64,000 nt of DNA from assembly GCF_914768045.1 (NCBI RefSeq), contig NZ_CAJZCD010000007.1:1-64000 (forward strand), read 5' to 3'. The translations under genes and the position numbers were made by a program. The DNA is from Snodgrassella communis (GTDB lineage Bacteria > Pseudomonadota > Gammaproteobacteria > Burkholderiales > Neisseriaceae). Positions 27,399-39,394 of the stretch are shown piece after piece; positions within the stretch are counted from its first letter, which is position 1, and every line of letters starts with the position of its first letter. The notes beneath the pieces were generated by a model. It made no database searches and had not been told where the DNA came from. It saw only the letters and a program-made list of their open reading frames with translations.

Positions 27399-29092
27399 AA
27401 CCGGTTCGTATCCTTACTCGCCCGATTGATACCGTTGCACAGCAAACTTTACTTGCACAGGGAATTGATCCTTTGCTGGCAAAATTATATGCAACTCGGG
27501 CTGTTAAAAGCATAGGTGAAACTGAATATAGTCTGGCTGCCTTGCTGCCATTTCAAAGTCTGAAAAATATTCAGGCTGCCAGTGAACGGTTAGCACAGGC
27601 AATCGAACAGCAGGAAAAAATTCTGATTGTGGCTGATTATGATGCGGATGGTGCCACAGCCTGCGCACTGGGTATGCGCGGTTTACAGGCAATGGGTGCC
27701 AAAACCGATTTCCTCGTGCCAAACCGTTTCGACCACGGCTATGGTCTGACGCCACAGATTGCTGAACTGGCTGCTCAAGCCGGTACAGATTTACTACTTA
27801 CTGTGGACAATGGTATTGCCAGTGTGGCAGGAGTACAGCGTGCACAACAACTGGGTATGGATGTTCTGATTACCGACCATCATTTACCAGGTGAGCAACT
27901 GCCTGAATGCATTATTGTTAACCCCAATCAGCCCGGGGATACTTTCCCAAGTAAGGCTCTGGCAGGTGTAGGCGTGATGTTTTACGTATTAATGGCCTTA
28001 CGCCACTATCTGCGCCAGCATAACGGGTTTAGCCAGCACCCCGAACCGAATCTGGCTCAATGGCTTGATCTGGTGGCTTTGGGTACTATCGCTGATGTCG
28101 TTCCTCTCGATCAGAATAATCGCATTCTGGTAGCGCAGGGACTCAGGCGCATGCGCGCGGACAAAATGCAGGCCGGTATCCGCGCCTTATTTCATGTCGC
28201 AAAACGCAAAGCACAGCAGGCACATGCATTTGATCTTGGTTTTGCCATTGGCCCACGTCTGAATGCAGCAGGCCGGCTGGATGATATGAGTCTGGGTATT
28301 GCCTGTCTGCTAAGCGACGATATAGAAAGCGCAATGGATTTGGCTATGCAGCTGGATGACTTAAATCGTGAGCGCCGTCTGATTCAGCGCAATATGCAGG
28401 ATGAAGCGAATCTGCAACTGGCCACTATTGACACAGAAAACAGCTACAGTATTGTTGCCTATCATGACAGCTGGCATCAAGGTGTAACCGGCATTGTTGC
28501 AGGCCGGCTACGCGAAACGTTTCATCGCCCCAGTATTGTTTTTGCCCGGGCAGAAGATGGAACGTTACGAGGTTCTGGTCGTTCAATCGCTGGTTTGCAT
28601 CTGCGTGATGCACTGGATCTGGTTAGTAAGCGCCGGCCAGAAATCATTCAAAAATTTGGCGGTCATGCCATGGCGGCAGGGTTAAGTATAGCCGGAACAC
28701 ATCTGCCAGCTTTCCAGCGCGAATTTGAGGCCATCTGCCAGCAACTGCTTGAGCCAGCCGACCTTAATCATACCTATCAAACTGATGGTTCACTCAACAG
28801 TGAATATTTGAATTTAGACACTGCACAACAACTGGCAGCACTGGTATGGGGACAAAACTTTCCTGAACCATGTTTTTGTGACGAATTCAGGGTAATCCGG
28901 CAACGAAACGTTGGTAATGGTCATATCAAAGCAGTATTACACAAAAACAATTGTGAATGTGAGGCCATGTTTTTCCGCTGTAGCACTACCTTGCCAGAAC
29001 GCATTCGCGCGGTTTACCGGCTGATCGCCAATGAGTGGCGTCAGCAAATGGAGCTACAATTATATGTAGATTACTGGGAAATTTGTGTCTAA
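27395..29092 (+). CDS. recJ: Single-stranded-DNA-specific exonuclease RecJ
   Basis: 5'-3' single-strand exonuclease acting in recombination and mismatch repair. The 565 aa show the DHH-phosphoesterase motifs: VADYDADGATA (motif I), LLTVDNGIAS, the eponymous TDHHLPG and ALGTIADVVPL. The DHHA1 region follows (GSGRSIAGLHLRDAL) with GGHAMAAGLS, and then an OB-like C-terminal domain. Length is normal. It overlaps the upstream RpfE-like gene by four bases; 207 bases follow before pilB. Confidence 0.97.
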   Translation: MKPVRILTRPIDTVAQQTLLAQGIDPLLAKLYATRAVKSIGETEYSLAALLPFQSLKNIQAASERLAQAIEQQEKILIVADYDADGATACALGMRGLQAMGAKTDFLVPNRFDHGYGLTPQIAELAAQAGTDLLLTVDNGIASVAGVQRAQQLGMDVLITDHHLPGEQLPECIIVNPNQPGDTFPSKALAGVGVMFYVLMALRHYLRQHNGFSQHPEPNLAQWLDLVALGTIADVVPLDQNNRILVAQGLRRMRADKMQAGIRALFHVAKRKAQQAHAFDLGFAIGPRLNAAGRLDDMSLGIACLLSDDIESAMDLAMQLDDLNRERRLIQRNMQDEANLQLATIDTENSYSIVAYHDSWHQGVTGIVAGRLRETFHRPSIVFARAEDGTLRGSGRSIAGLHLRDALDLVSKRRPEIIQKFGGHAMAAGLSIAGTHLPAFQREFEAICQQLLEPADLNHTYQTDGSLNSEYLNLDTAQQLAALVWGQNFPEPCFCDEFRVIRQRNVGNGHIKAVLHKNNCECEAMFFRCSTTLPERIRAVYRLIANEWRQQMELQLYVDYWEICV

Positions 29093-29299
29093 ACAAATAT
29101 ACAGGCTGTTTAAATACACAAATTCACTTATAATTAGCACAATTAAACATTAACATGAGTTTACTTTAATAGATAGATACATATCTGTACTGGGTACAAA
29201 ACAGCGTACAGGACACACCAGACTGTATGGCAAAGCCAGAACAGATACTTTATCCAGTAAATGTAAACTCAAAATTTATTAAGACGGGAATTAGTTTGT

Positions 29300-30979
29300 A
29301 TGAGTGTAGGATTGATTCGGGTTTTGTATAAGCACCAGATTATTGACGCAGAAAAAGCAGAAAAACTGCGTCAGGAGCTGGAGCAGAAACGTCCGGTTAT
29401 ATCGGCACTGTTGCAATCTGGTACCATTAATTCCGATAAGCTGGCCAGCTTCCTGTCTGGAGTATTTAGTATTCCTTACCTGAATCTGGAACTGTATAGC
29501 CAAAATCTGGTACCGTTAGATTTAATCAATCTGAAAATTATGCAGCAACACATGTGCGTACCGATATTTAAGCGCGGTAACCGCCTTTTTCTTGCTGTAT
29601 CTGACCCCACATCAATTCAACATTACCAGAAAATTGCTACCGATGCTGGCTGTATACTGAACTTAGTTATTGTTCGTGATGATCAGTTGCGTCAGTTACT
29701 GGAAAATCTTGATCAGGAGTCTAGCAGCCTGCTGGAAGGCATGGACTCAGTCGGTGACGGTGAAGCAACTGGCAGCAATGCCATGTCTGCCGATGATGAA
29801 GACGGTGAAAATGGGCCAGTTGCCAAATTTGTCTTCAAAGTACTGGGAGATGCTCTGGCTAGTGGTGCATCGGATATTCATTTCGAATTTTATGAAGAAA
29901 TAGCACGGGTACGTTTCCGTATTGATGGACAATTACGCGAAGTAGTGCGTATGCCCCTGAATATTCGCAGTCAGGTTGCCTCTCGCATTAAAGTTATGTC
30001 CAAAATGGATATTTCGGAAAAACGTGTTCCTCAGGATGGTCGTATTCAGATTCAGTTCCGCAAAGGCGCCAAACCAATTGATTTTCGTGTCAGCACACTG
30101 CCCACGCTGTTTGGTGAAAAAATTGTAATGCGTATCCTGAATTCGGATGCAGCCACCCTCAATATCGAACAGCTCGGTTTTGAACCATTCCAGAAAGAGT
30201 TACTGCTGGAAGCCATTCACCGCCCCTATGGCATGGTGCTGGTTACCGGCCCAACTGGTTCCGGTAAAACTGTATCACTTTATACCTGTCTGAATATACT
30301 TAATACCGACAGCGTTAATATTTCCACGGCCGAAGACCCTGCGGAAATTAACTTGCCCGGTATCAATCAGGTCAACGTCAATGACAAACAGGGACTGACA
30401 TTTGCAGCAGCCCTGAAATCTTTCCTCCGTCAGGATCCGGATATTATCATGGTGGGGGAGATTCGAGATCTGGAAACCGCAGATATCGCCATCAAGGCTG
30501 CACAAACCGGCCATATGGTTTTCTCCACCCTGCATACTAATAACGCTCCGGCCACATTATCGCGTATGCTGAATATGGGTGTTGCTCCATTCAACATTGC
30601 TAGCTCTGTTAATCTGATTATGGCTCAGCGTCTGGTACGACGTTTATGTAGCTGCAAGGCACCAGCAGAACGTCCACCTGAATATGCTCTGAAAAAAGCC
30701 GGCTTCTCGGATGAAGATCTGGCCAAAGACTGGACATTTTACCGCCCAGTAGGCTGTGAACGTTGCAAGGGTAAGGGCTACAAGGGACGTGCCGGTGTTT
30801 ATGAAGTGATGCCTGTCAGCGAAGAAATGCAACGTATCATTATGAACAACGGTAATGAAGTTGATATCAGCACACAGGCACTTAAAGAAGGACTGGTTGA
30901 TTTACGTCATGCCGGTCTGCTTAAAGTTATGGAAGGTATCACGTCTCTGGACGAAATTCTGGCAACCACCAATGATTAA
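29300..30979 (+). CDS. pilB: Type IV pilus assembly ATPase PilB (PilF in Neisseria)
   Basis: Cytoplasmic hexameric motor for pilus extension, 559 aa. It has the T2SSE_N-type N-terminal domain (about 1-150), an acidic linker, then the core ATPase with Walker A GPTGSGKT (317-324). The Asp box is [13 protein letters not shown], Walker [13 protein letters not shown] and the His box [14 protein letters not shown] zinc-binding cysteine set is split between LCSCKAP and [14 protein letters not shown]. It starts the cluster pilB-pilC-pilD, with 48 bases to pilC, and has its own upstream region. Confidence 0.97.
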   Translation: MSVGLIRVLYKHQIIDAEKAEKLRQELEQKRPVISALLQSGTINSDKLASFLSGVFSIPYLNLELYSQNLVPLDLINLKIMQQHMCVPIFKRGNRLFLAVSDPTSIQHYQKIATDAGCILNLVIVRDDQLRQLLENLDQESSSLLEGMDSVGDGEATGSNAMSADDEDGENGPVAKFVFKVLGDALASGASDIHFEFYEEIARVRFRIDGQLREVVRMPLNIRSQVASRIKVMSKMDISEKRVPQDGRIQIQFRKGAKPIDFRVSTLPTLFGEKIVMRILNSDAATLNIEQLGFEPFQKELLLEAIHRPYGMVLVTGPTGSGKTVSLYTCLNILNTDSVNISTAEDPAEINLPGINQVNVNDKQGLTFAAALKSFLRQDPDIIMVGEIRDLETADIAIKAAQTGHMVFSTLHTNNAPATLSRMLNMGVAPFNIASSVNLIMAQRLVRRLCSCKAPAERPPEYALKKAGFSDEDLAKDWTFYRPVGCERCKGKGYKGRAGVYEVMPVSEEMQRIIMNNGNEVDISTQALKEGLVDLRHAGLLKVMEGITSLDEILATTND

Positions 30980-31027
30980 AGCTGATTGCCCATTTATTAA
31001 ATTAAATCAATACTGTGGGAAATAACT

Positions 31028-32260
31028 ATGAATAAACCAGTAGCAGTATCCAAAACCAAACCCGCCGGTATCACTTTCAGTTTTGAAGGTAAAAACCTTA
31101 AAACAGAACAGATTGTGCGCGGGGAAGTAGTTGCAAAAAACGAAGCTGAAGCGCGTGCCAAGCTGAACCGACGTCAGATTCGCGTTATTCAGGTTACCAA
31201 GCTTAAGAAACGGCGTCAGAAGAAAATCAGTCAGGCGGATATCACTGTTTTCACGCGACAGTTATCCACTATGATGAAATCCGGCTTACCATTAATGCAG
31301 GCATTTGATATTGCTGCCAAAGGCCATGCCAATCCATCCATGACTCAGTTACTGACAGAAATTCGTACAGATGTTGAGCAAGGAACGTCTCTGGCAGATT
31401 CTTTTTCCAAACATCCAAAATATTTTGATGATTTCTACTGTAATCTGGTGCGTGCCGGTGAAGCTGGCGGTGTACTGGAAGGTCTATTAGACAAACTGGC
31501 AGTGTATAAAGAAAAAACCCAAAGTATCAAGAAAAAAGTTAAAAGTGCCCTAACTTACCCGGTTGTTGTCGTTATTGTTGCCATAGCACTGGTTTTTGTC
31601 ATGATGATGTATGTACTGCCCTCTTTTGCCAAGGTATATTCAGGCATGGGTGTACCATTGCCTGGCTTAACTCAGATTATGATGAATATCTCTGACTTTT
31701 TCGTGCATTATGGCATCTTTATTCTTATAGCATTGATTATTGCGGGAGTTGGCTTTTATAAATGGTTTCAAAACTCGGCAGACCTGCGAAAACGCTTTGA
31801 TCATATGTTGTTAAAATTACCTATCTTTGGACAAATTGTGCGTAAGGCAACCATAGCACGCTGGTCTCGTACTATGGCCACTCTGTTTGCTGCAGGTGTA
31901 CCATTGGTAGAAGTATTGGACTCGGTAGCGGGAGCAGCAGGTAATATTGAGTATGAGGAAGCGACTCAGGAGATCCGTACCAAGGTAAATCAGGGTATTT
32001 CACTAACCTCAGCCATGCAGGCAACAGAGCTATTCCCTAATATGGTCATGCAAATGGCCTCTATCGGGGAAGAATCCGGTTCACTGGATTCCATGCTGAA
32101 TAAGGCCGCTGAATTTTATGAAGACGATGTAGATACAGCAGTTTCACAATTATCTTCACTCATGGAACCTATCATCATGGTGGTACTGGGTCTGATTATC
32201 GGTGTCATTCTGGTAGCCATGTATTTACCAATGTTCAATATGGGCAATGCTATAGGTTAA
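31028..32260 (+). CDS. pilC: Type IV pilus inner-membrane platform protein PilC (PilG in Neisseria)
   Basis: Polytopic platform protein on which PilB and PilT act, 410 aa. Two T2SSF repeats are visible, each a cytoplasmic helical bundle (FTRQLSTMMKSGLPLMQAFDIAA; the second WSRTMATLFAAGVPLVEVLDSVA) followed by hydrophobic helices. There are about three transmembrane segments, at 177-200, 227-247 and 382-402. Start ATG 31028 is preceded by TGGGA. It lies between pilB and pilD (gap of six bases). Confidence 0.97.
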   Translation: MNKPVAVSKTKPAGITFSFEGKNLKTEQIVRGEVVAKNEAEARAKLNRRQIRVIQVTKLKKRRQKKISQADITVFTRQLSTMMKSGLPLMQAFDIAAKGHANPSMTQLLTEIRTDVEQGTSLADSFSKHPKYFDDFYCNLVRAGEAGGVLEGLLDKLAVYKEKTQSIKKKVKSALTYPVVVVIVAIALVFVMMMYVLPSFAKVYSGMGVPLPGLTQIMMNISDFFVHYGIFILIALIIAGVGFYKWFQNSADLRKRFDHMLLKLPIFGQIVRKATIARWSRTMATLFAAGVPLVEVLDSVAGAAGNIEYEEATQEIRTKVNQGISLTSAMQATELFPNMVMQMASIGEESGSLDSMLNKAAEFYEDDVDTAVSQLSSLMEPIIMVVLGLIIGVILVAMYLPMFNMGNAIG

Positions 32261-32266
32261 TGGCAG

Positions 32267-33118
32267 ATGTTAACTGATACTCTGTTTTTTAGCGCAGTCG
32301 CATTAATATTGGGTTTTGCGGTTGGCAGTTTTCTGAATGTTGTCATCTATCGCTTACCCATCATGATGGAAAGAAATTGGCAGACTGAAGCACGAATGGC
32401 ACTACAACTGCCAGCAGAAAATTCTACCCGCTTTAATCTGTGTGTGCCCCCTTCAGCCTGCCCACACTGCCAGCATAAAATTCGCTGGTGGCAGAATATA
32501 CCTCTGCTAAGCTATCTACTTTTACGCGGCCGCTGTGCCGCATGTGCCGTACCAATCAGTCCCCGCTACTTTTGTGTAGAGCTTTTGACTGGTCTGGTCT
32601 TTGCCGCAGTAGTCTGGCGTTATGACGTTACGCCTGTAGCAGCAGGTGGTCTAATACTGACTGCCGCACTGATTGCACTCACCTTTATTGATGCTGACAC
32701 CCAGCTCTTGCCTGACCAGATTACCTTGCCACTACTGTGGCTCGGTTTACTGTTTAACTGGTACTGTGAGTTTGTTCCCCTATCTGCTGCCGTCTGGGGT
32801 GCCGCTCTGGGCTATCTGAGCTTATGGTCACTTTTCTGGTTATTCAAACTGTTAACCGGCAAAGATGGCATGGGCTATGGCGATTTTAAATTACTGGCTG
32901 CACTTGGTGCATGGATGGGAGCAGCAGCACTGCCATTAATTGTGTTCATGGCCGCGATTGTCGGCATTATTGCCTCTGTTATCCTCAAAGTTGCCCGCAG
33001 CCAGCCAATGGCTTTCGGTCCGGCTCTGACCATTGCCGGCTGGATTGTATGGATGGCAAACAGTCAGATTAACCAGCTGATTCACTGGTGGTTGCGTCTT
33101 TCTGGATTCGGTGCATGA
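32267..33118 (+). CDS. pilD: Prepilin peptidase / N-methyltransferase PilD
   Basis: Inner-membrane aspartyl protease that cleaves and N-methylates type IV prepilins; 283 aa. The N-terminal helix carries GSFLNVVIYRLPIMM. The cytoplasmic methylase loop has two CxxC pairs (CPHCQHK and CAAC). The catalytic aspartates are in FIDADTQLLPD and in GKDGMGYGDFKLL (GxGD). Seven to eight hydrophobic helices make up the rest. It overlaps coaE by four bases (ATGA), the usual pilD-coaE coupling. Confidence 0.97.
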   Translation: MLTDTLFFSAVALILGFAVGSFLNVVIYRLPIMMERNWQTEARMALQLPAENSTRFNLCVPPSACPHCQHKIRWWQNIPLLSYLLLRGRCAACAVPISPRYFCVELLTGLVFAAVVWRYDVTPVAAGGLILTAALIALTFIDADTQLLPDQITLPLLWLGLLFNWYCEFVPLSAAVWGAALGYLSLWSLFWLFKLLTGKDGMGYGDFKLLAALGAWMGAAALPLIVFMAAIVGIIASVILKVARSQPMAFGPALTIAGWIVWMANSQINQLIHWWLRLSGFGA

Positions 33119-33729
33119 CATTTTGGGTAGGGTTATCCGGTGGAATAGGCAGTGGCAAATCCACAGCAGCAAGCTGCTTTGCAGCTGTGGGCGTACCCGT
33201 ACTGAATGCAGATGATATTTCCCGTCAACTCACCGCACCACAAGGTTTGGCCTTACCTGCAATCCGTAAACAGTGCGGAGAAAACCTGTTTCTGGCTGAC
33301 GGCAGTCTGGATCGCCAGCAACTGCGTAACTGGGTATTTGCCGACTCATGCAATCGCATATTACTGGAAAATATTCTTCACCCGCTAATCTGGCAAGGCC
33401 TGCAACAAGCCAAACGGCAAACCAGTTCAAACCAGCATTATGGCATTATAGAAATTCCTCTACTGGCTGAAAAACCAGAATTTCAACAACTGGTGCAACG
33501 TATACTCATTATCGAAGCACCGGTTGATCTATGTATTCAGAGAGTTCAACAACGTAGTAGTCTGGACGAAACGACAATCCGTGCTATCATGGCACAACAG
33601 ATTGACAGTAATAGCAGAAAAGCCATTGCTGATGATATTATTATCAACGATGGCAACTGGCAGGAACTTAACCAGAAAGTCATTCAGCAGCACGACTTCT
33701 ATCAAGCTCTAACATCACCCAAGTTATGA
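33115..33729 (+). CDS. coaE: Dephospho-CoA kinase
   Basis: Last step of coenzyme A synthesis. The start is ATG 33115, overlapping the pilD stop, giving 204 aa. It opens with the P-loop GLSGGIGSGKST and shows the conserved NADDISRQL (acceptor-site Asp region), HPLI and VDLCIQRVQQR segments. It overlaps zapD by four bases at the other end, so pilD-coaE-zapD-yacG is one tightly coupled string. Confidence 0.96.
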   Translation: MTFWVGLSGGIGSGKSTAASCFAAVGVPVLNADDISRQLTAPQGLALPAIRKQCGENLFLADGSLDRQQLRNWVFADSCNRILLENILHPLIWQGLQQAKRQTSSNQHYGIIEIPLLAEKPEFQQLVQRILIIEAPVDLCIQRVQQRSSLDETTIRAIMAQQIDSNSRKAIADDIIINDGNWQELNQKVIQQHDFYQALTSPKL

Positions 33730-34487
33730 CAGATCTCATCCATTTCGAACACCCTTTGTCCGAGCGCGTGCGCAATTTTTTACGTATCGCACACCTGTTC
33801 AAGCACTTCCATGAAGTCGTGGTACGCAGTGAAATATGGGCACATCATTGTGCACTGTTTTCACTGTTTGAAATCATGGAAGCAGCCGCACGTGCCGAAC
33901 TGAAACTGGATATTCTACAAGAACTGGAACGCCAAAAAGGTCTGGCACGGCAGCGTGGTGAAGAAGGTAATGCCGCGCTGGAAACTATCCAGACTGCCAT
34001 TTCGAATCTGCAAAACGTCCAGCAAAAATTTGGACAACATTTGCGTGAAAATGAATGGCTGATGGCAATTAAACAACGCATGTATGTACCCGGAGGGACC
34101 AGTCCGTATGATTTGCCTTCATATTATTACTGGCAGCAGAAAGATCCGGCAGAGCGTGAAAATCAGTTACGCCAGTGGATCGAGAGCCTATTACCTACTT
34201 ATGAGGCCATCAGTCTGCTACTGAAAATCCTACGCCATAACAGTCTTTCAGTAGAATGTCTGGCAACTGCCGGCAGTTACCAGCATAATAGTTTGGGACA
34301 GAATATCCACCTACTCGGCATCAATGTTGCCCAGAACGCTGCGGCATTACCAGAAGTATCTGCCAATAAATACTTCACCCACATTCGCTTTTTACAGACA
34401 TCACAACAACAGGCACGTGGATCAGTTCTAACGACAGACATCCCATTCACTCTGGTTATGTGCAGCTTCGATCCGGTAATCAAATAA
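33726..34487 (+). CDS. zapD: Cell division protein ZapD
   Basis: FtsZ-bundling accessory protein, 253 aa, family DUF1342. The N-terminal helical bundle starts [19 protein letters not shown] and the C-terminal half is a beta domain ([22 protein letters not shown]). Both match the family. Its start overlaps the coaE stop and its stop overlaps the yacG start by one base, as in the coaE-zapD-yacG operon of E. coli. Confidence 0.94.
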   Translation: MTDLIHFEHPLSERVRNFLRIAHLFKHFHEVVVRSEIWAHHCALFSLFEIMEAAARAELKLDILQELERQKGLARQRGEEGNAALETIQTAISNLQNVQQKFGQHLRENEWLMAIKQRMYVPGGTSPYDLPSYYYWQQKDPAERENQLRQWIESLLPTYEAISLLLKILRHNSLSVECLATAGSYQHNSLGQNIHLLGINVAQNAAALPEVSANKYFTHIRFLQTSQQQARGSVLTTDIPFTLVMCSFDPVIK

Positions 34488-34684
34488 TGACAGAGAAAAT
34501 CACCATTGTTATTTGCCCCACCTGCGGACAAAGCGTTGCCTGGATTCCAACCAACCGTTTCCGACCATTTTGTTCAGAACGTTGCAAAATGATTGATCTT
34601 GGCAACTGGGCCAGTGAAGACTATAACCTGCCAGCAGATGAAGACCAGCCCCTGAGCGAAGAAATAAAATCATCAGGATCCTAA
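34487..34684 (+). CDS. yacG: DNA gyrase inhibitor YacG
   Basis: Zinc-binding protein of 65 aa that inhibits gyrase in E. coli. The Cys4 site is visible as CPTCGQS and [14 protein letters not shown]. The start is ATG 34487, overlapping the zapD stop, which gives the usual family start ([13 protein letters not shown]). The C-terminus is acidic. Last gene of the pilB-to-yacG block. Confidence 0.94.
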   Translation: MTEKITIVICPTCGQSVAWIPTNRFRPFCSERCKMIDLGNWASEDYNLPADEDQPLSEEIKSSGS

Positions 34685-34732
34685 CCATCAGCAAAATATT
34701 ATCATCAACCATTGCAGATATCCATTTAACCT

Positions 34733-35650
34733 ATGACTTCCACTGCTCTTTGCATTAATCAGGCTGTTAAAACCTATGCCAATGGTTTTACTGCTTTAAA
34801 AGGCGTCAGCTTCAGCGTTGAACCGGGTGAGTTTTTCGGATTACTCGGTCCCAATGGTGCCGGCAAAACCACACTTATTTCAGCAATGGCTGGTCTGAGC
34901 CGCTTAACTTCAGGCCAAATCAGCATTTGTGGCCATGATGTGCAACATGAAGCAAATATCACCCGCAAACTTTTAGGCGTGGTGCCTCAGGAACTGGTCT
35001 TTGATCCTTTTTTCAGTGTACGCGAAGCACTGCGATTTCAATCTGGTTATTTTGGATTACGCAAAAACGATGAATGGATAGATGAAATCATTGTCAGTCT
35101 GGGTCTGGCAGACAAAGCCAATACCAATACCCGCAACCTCTCCGGCGGCATGAAACGCCGTGTCATGGTGGCACTGGCACTGGTACATCGGCCACCAGTC
35201 ATCGTACTGGACGAGCCCACTGCCGGCGTAGATGTCGAACTAAGACAAAACCTGTGGCAATTCATTACCAAACTGAATACAGCAGGACATACCATCATTC
35301 TAACAACGCATTATCTGGAAGAGGCACAGTCATTATGTAACCGCATTGCCATGCTTAAACATGGCGAAATTGTAGCACTGGACAGCACCCAGAACCTACT
35401 GGATACCGAGGCTGATTTACAACTGACATTAACATTAGATCAATCACTACCAGCTAACCTGCATCAGCATCTCATACAAGAAGATGGCAACAATTATCTA
35501 CTGAAACTTGCTGATTACAGCCAGCTGGCCACCTTGTTACAAAACCTGCAAACCCAGAACATCAACGTCAGAAACCTGCACATCATGGAAAACGATCTGG
35601 AAAACGTCTTCCTGCGCCTGACCAGCGATCATGTGAAAGGCGAAAAATGA
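34733..35650 (+). CDS. ABC-2 exporter ATP-binding protein (YadG-like)
   Basis: ATPase of 305 aa with Walker A GPNGAGKTT, the signature LSGGMKRRVMVALAL, and Walker B PVIVLDEPTAGVD followed by the His switch LTTHY. Its C-terminal extension is of the drug/sugar-exporter type. It overlaps the permease gene by four bases. In E. coli the paired YadG/YadH are of unknown substrate; here the neighbour is ibaG-murA, where many bacteria carry an exporter of this kind (compare mla operons). Substrate not identifiable. Confidence 0.9.
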   Translation: MTSTALCINQAVKTYANGFTALKGVSFSVEPGEFFGLLGPNGAGKTTLISAMAGLSRLTSGQISICGHDVQHEANITRKLLGVVPQELVFDPFFSVREALRFQSGYFGLRKNDEWIDEIIVSLGLADKANTNTRNLSGGMKRRVMVALALVHRPPVIVLDEPTAGVDVELRQNLWQFITKLNTAGHTIILTTHYLEEAQSLCNRIAMLKHGEIVALDSTQNLLDTEADLQLTLTLDQSLPANLHQHLIQEDGNNYLLKLADYSQLATLLQNLQTQNINVRNLHIMENDLENVFLRLTSDHVKGEK

Positions 35651-36408
35651 ATACCATTGGCTGCTATACCCTGTTTAAAAAAGAAGTACTGCGTTTCTGG
35701 AAAGTAGGCTTTCAAACCCTATCCGCACCCATTCTGACTGCCTTACTGTACCAGCTGATTTTTGCTCACGTTATGCAAGGGCGTCCAGATATTTTACCGG
35801 GAGTTAGCTACAATGCATTTCTGATACCGGGGCTGGCGATGATGTCCATGCTGCAAAATGCCTTTGCCAATTCATCCTCAAGCCTGATTCAATCGCGTAT
35901 TACCGGCAATCTGATATTTATCCTGTTACCACCATTAGGTACAGCAGCTTTCTTCTGCGCATATGTAGGGGCCTCCATTCTGCGCGGATTAATGGTGGGA
36001 ATTGGTGTGATAGCCGTTACCGCTGTTTTCGGCCTACCTCTGCCTTATCACCTCGGCTGGATAATCACATTCGCTCTACTGGGGTGTGCAATCATGGGGA
36101 TGTTTGGCCTCATGGCTGGTATTATTGCAGAAAAATTTGACCAGCTGGCGGCATTTCAGAATTTCCTCATCATGCCCCTGACTTTCCTGTCTGGCGTATT
36201 CTATTCTATTAACAGCCTACCAGCATTCTGGCGCTCCCTCAGTCATTTCAACCCGGTTTTTTACATCATTGACGGCTTTCGCTTCGGCTTTTTCGGCCAG
36301 AGTGACGCTTCCCCTTGGCTGGCCTTAACAGTAGTCGGCAGCTTTGCCATTGGCCTGTGTATTCTTGTCTGCGCCATACTGAAATCTGGCTGGAAATTAC
36401 GCAATTAG
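35647..36408 (+). CDS. ABC-2 type exporter permease (YadH-like)
   Basis: Six-helix membrane protein of 253 aa, partner of the preceding ATPase. The ABC2_membrane signature lies in the stretch PLTFLSGVFYSINSLPAFW, followed by FNPVFYIIDGFRFGFFG. It belongs to the ABC-2 permease family, not to the mla (MlaE) family. Start overlaps the ATPase stop (ATGA). The next gene, ibaG, begins 57 bases later with its own -10-like element. Confidence 0.9.
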   Translation: MNTIGCYTLFKKEVLRFWKVGFQTLSAPILTALLYQLIFAHVMQGRPDILPGVSYNAFLIPGLAMMSMLQNAFANSSSSLIQSRITGNLIFILLPPLGTAAFFCAYVGASILRGLMVGIGVIAVTAVFGLPLPYHLGWIITFALLGCAIMGMFGLMAGIIAEKFDQLAAFQNFLIMPLTFLSGVFYSINSLPAFWRSLSHFNPVFYIIDGFRFGFFGQSDASPWLALTVVGSFAIGLCILVCAILKSGWKLRN

Positions 36409-36464
36409 ACATACTAAAACGCTATAATAGCCGTCATTTATCAATAGCCATTCTGGAGCTCGTC

Positions 36465-36713
36465 ATGTTAACACCTGAAGAGGTTAAAGCCATGATTGCC
36501 AGCCTTCTGTCTTGCGAATATCTCGAAGTTGAAGGTGATGGTCATCATTTTTTTGCTCAGATTGTATCCACTGCTTTTACCGGAAAGAGTCGACTAGCCC
36601 GCCATCGCATGATTAAAGATGGTCTGGCACAACAGATTGCCAGCAATGAATTACATGCACTATCCATTACCACCGCAGCCACACCTGCTGAATGGGCAGC
36701 AAAACAGCATTAA
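36465..36713 (+). CDS. ibaG: BolA/IbaG-family protein
   Basis: Small BolA-like protein (82 aa) implicated in iron-sulfur or acid-stress regulation together with monothiol glutaredoxins. The start is ATG 36465, preceded by GGAG with six bases spacing, and the fold motifs fit the family (VEGDGHHFFAQIVSTAFTG, then HRMIKDGLAQQI). A TATAAT box at 36423-36428 suggests a local promoter. It precedes murA directly, the conserved ibaG-murA order. Confidence 0.92.
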   Translation: MLTPEEVKAMIASLLSCEYLEVEGDGHHFFAQIVSTAFTGKSRLARHRMIKDGLAQQIASNELHALSITTAATPAEWAAKQH

Positions 36714-36724
36714 TCGGCAGATAA

Positions 36725-38008
<1,284 letters not shown>

Positions 38009-38026
38009 TAAGCATTACCATCACAT

Positions 38027-38061
38027 AACAGGGCTATCGGAAAAATCCAGATAACCCTGTT
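38027..38061 (+). terminator. Terminator of murA
   Basis: Stem AACAGGG-TATC/GATA-CCCTGTT (12 bp with one mismatch) followed by TTTTTATAT, about 20 bases past the murA stop. Good rho-independent form. Confidence 0.88.
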
Positions 38062-38282
38062 TTTATATAATATACATATAAATTCAAATACCAAAGAAGT
38101 CATAATCTGGTTTCTGAACAGTCATTTTCTATATATCAATCAATTATATAAATTATTTAAAACATTAAACAAAAAATATTAATTAGTACGAAAAAACAGA
38201 TAACTCAATATAAATTAATCACCAATACAGGGGATTTACGTATCAATTAACAGCAAGTCTGAAGCTTAATTCTCACATACCA

Positions 38283-39365
38283 TTAAATTACATAATCCAC
38301 TAGTTCCGGCAAACTGAACATAGTTAGGCGTTGTGGTTTGAACCACACCGTTTGTGATGGTTGCAGAGCCAGTGTGCGGAATTCTGCTGGTGACAGCCAC
38401 ACCTGTATACGCTGTTTATTATCCTGTCGCCGTAGCCACAACCTGATCTGTGCACCGATAACATGTATTTCTTCTACAACTGCAGCCGCAATCACATTAT
38501 CCTGAATACGAGTTAATAGCTGTATTTCCTGCGGACGCACATAAACAGCCACATTCTGACGCGCATATTCATTCATGGTGACCGGTTCGCAATAGCTGCC
38601 CAGACACAGTTGTCCCCATTCAATACAGGCATCTTCAAAAACATTCACTTCTCCCAGAAACTCGGTAACAAATACATTCCCCGGATTATCATACAAAGAT
38701 GCAGCCGCACCACTTTGCTCAATTTTGCCCTGATTCATGACCACAATCTGATCTGCCATTTCCAGAGCTTCTTCCTGATCATGTGTAACCAGCACACTGG
38801 TAATGTCCAACTGATGGTGAATTTCTACCAGCCACTGGCGTAACTCCTTGCGTACCTTAGCATCCAGTGCACCAAACGGCTCATCCAGCAATAGTAGTTT
38901 TGGTTTAGTTGCCAGTGCCCGTGCCAGTGCAATACGCTGGCGCTGGCCACCGGATAATTGCTGAGGGTATACCTTTGCCAGCCACTCCAGTTGTACCAGC
39001 TGCAATAATTCCTCCACCCGTGCGACTATCTCTGCTTTACTAGGGCGCAAGCGGCGTGGCAATACCTGCAAACCAAAAGCAACATTATCAAACACTGTCA
39101 TATGGCGAAACAGCGCATAGTGCTGAAACATAAACCCAACCTGCCGCTCACGCACATGCAGATTGCTGACGTCCTTATCCGCAAAAAACAGTTCGCCCGA
39201 ATCGGCGTATTCCAACCCGGCAATAATGCGTAACAAAGTAGTTTTCCCACAGCCGGAAGGGCCAAGCAAAGCTGTCAACGAACCAGACGGCACCTGTAAA
39301 TTAATATCCTGTAAAGCGTGATAATCACCATAATATTTGTTTAAATGTTTAATACGAATACTCAT
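38283..39365 (-). CDS. cysA: Sulfate/thiosulfate ABC transporter ATPase CysA
   Basis: ATPase of the sulfate importer, about 360 aa. It carries Walker [10 protein letters not shown], the signature [15 protein letters not shown], Walker [20 protein letters not shown] and a C-terminal TOBE/regulatory region (about 240-360). [11 protein letters not shown] and [12 protein letters not shown] are typical of CysA. The start is put at 39365 ([18 protein letters not shown]); a GTG nine bases earlier is possible. It is the last gene of cysT-cysW-cysA; the gap to cysW is 29 bases. Confidence 0.94.
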   Translation of the reverse strand: MSIRIKHLNKYYGDYHALQDINLQVPSGSLTALLGPSGCGKTTLLRIIAGLEYADSGELFFADKDVSNLHVRERQVGFMFQHYALFRHMTVFDNVAFGLQVLPRRLRPSKAEIVARVEELLQLVQLEWLAKVYPQQLSGGQRQRIALARALATKPKLLLLDEPFGALDAKVRKELRQWLVEIHHQLDITSVLVTHDQEEALEMADQIVVMNQGKIEQSGAAASLYDNPGNVFVTEFLGEVNVFEDACIEWGQLCLGSYCEPVTMNEYARQNVAVYVRPQEIQLLTRIQDNVIAAAVVEEIHVIGAQIRLWLRRQDNKQRIQVWLSPAEFRTLALQPSQTVWFKPQRLTMFSLPELVDYVI

Positions 39366-39394
39366 AATCGCCACTCAACACAGTACCTTACCGT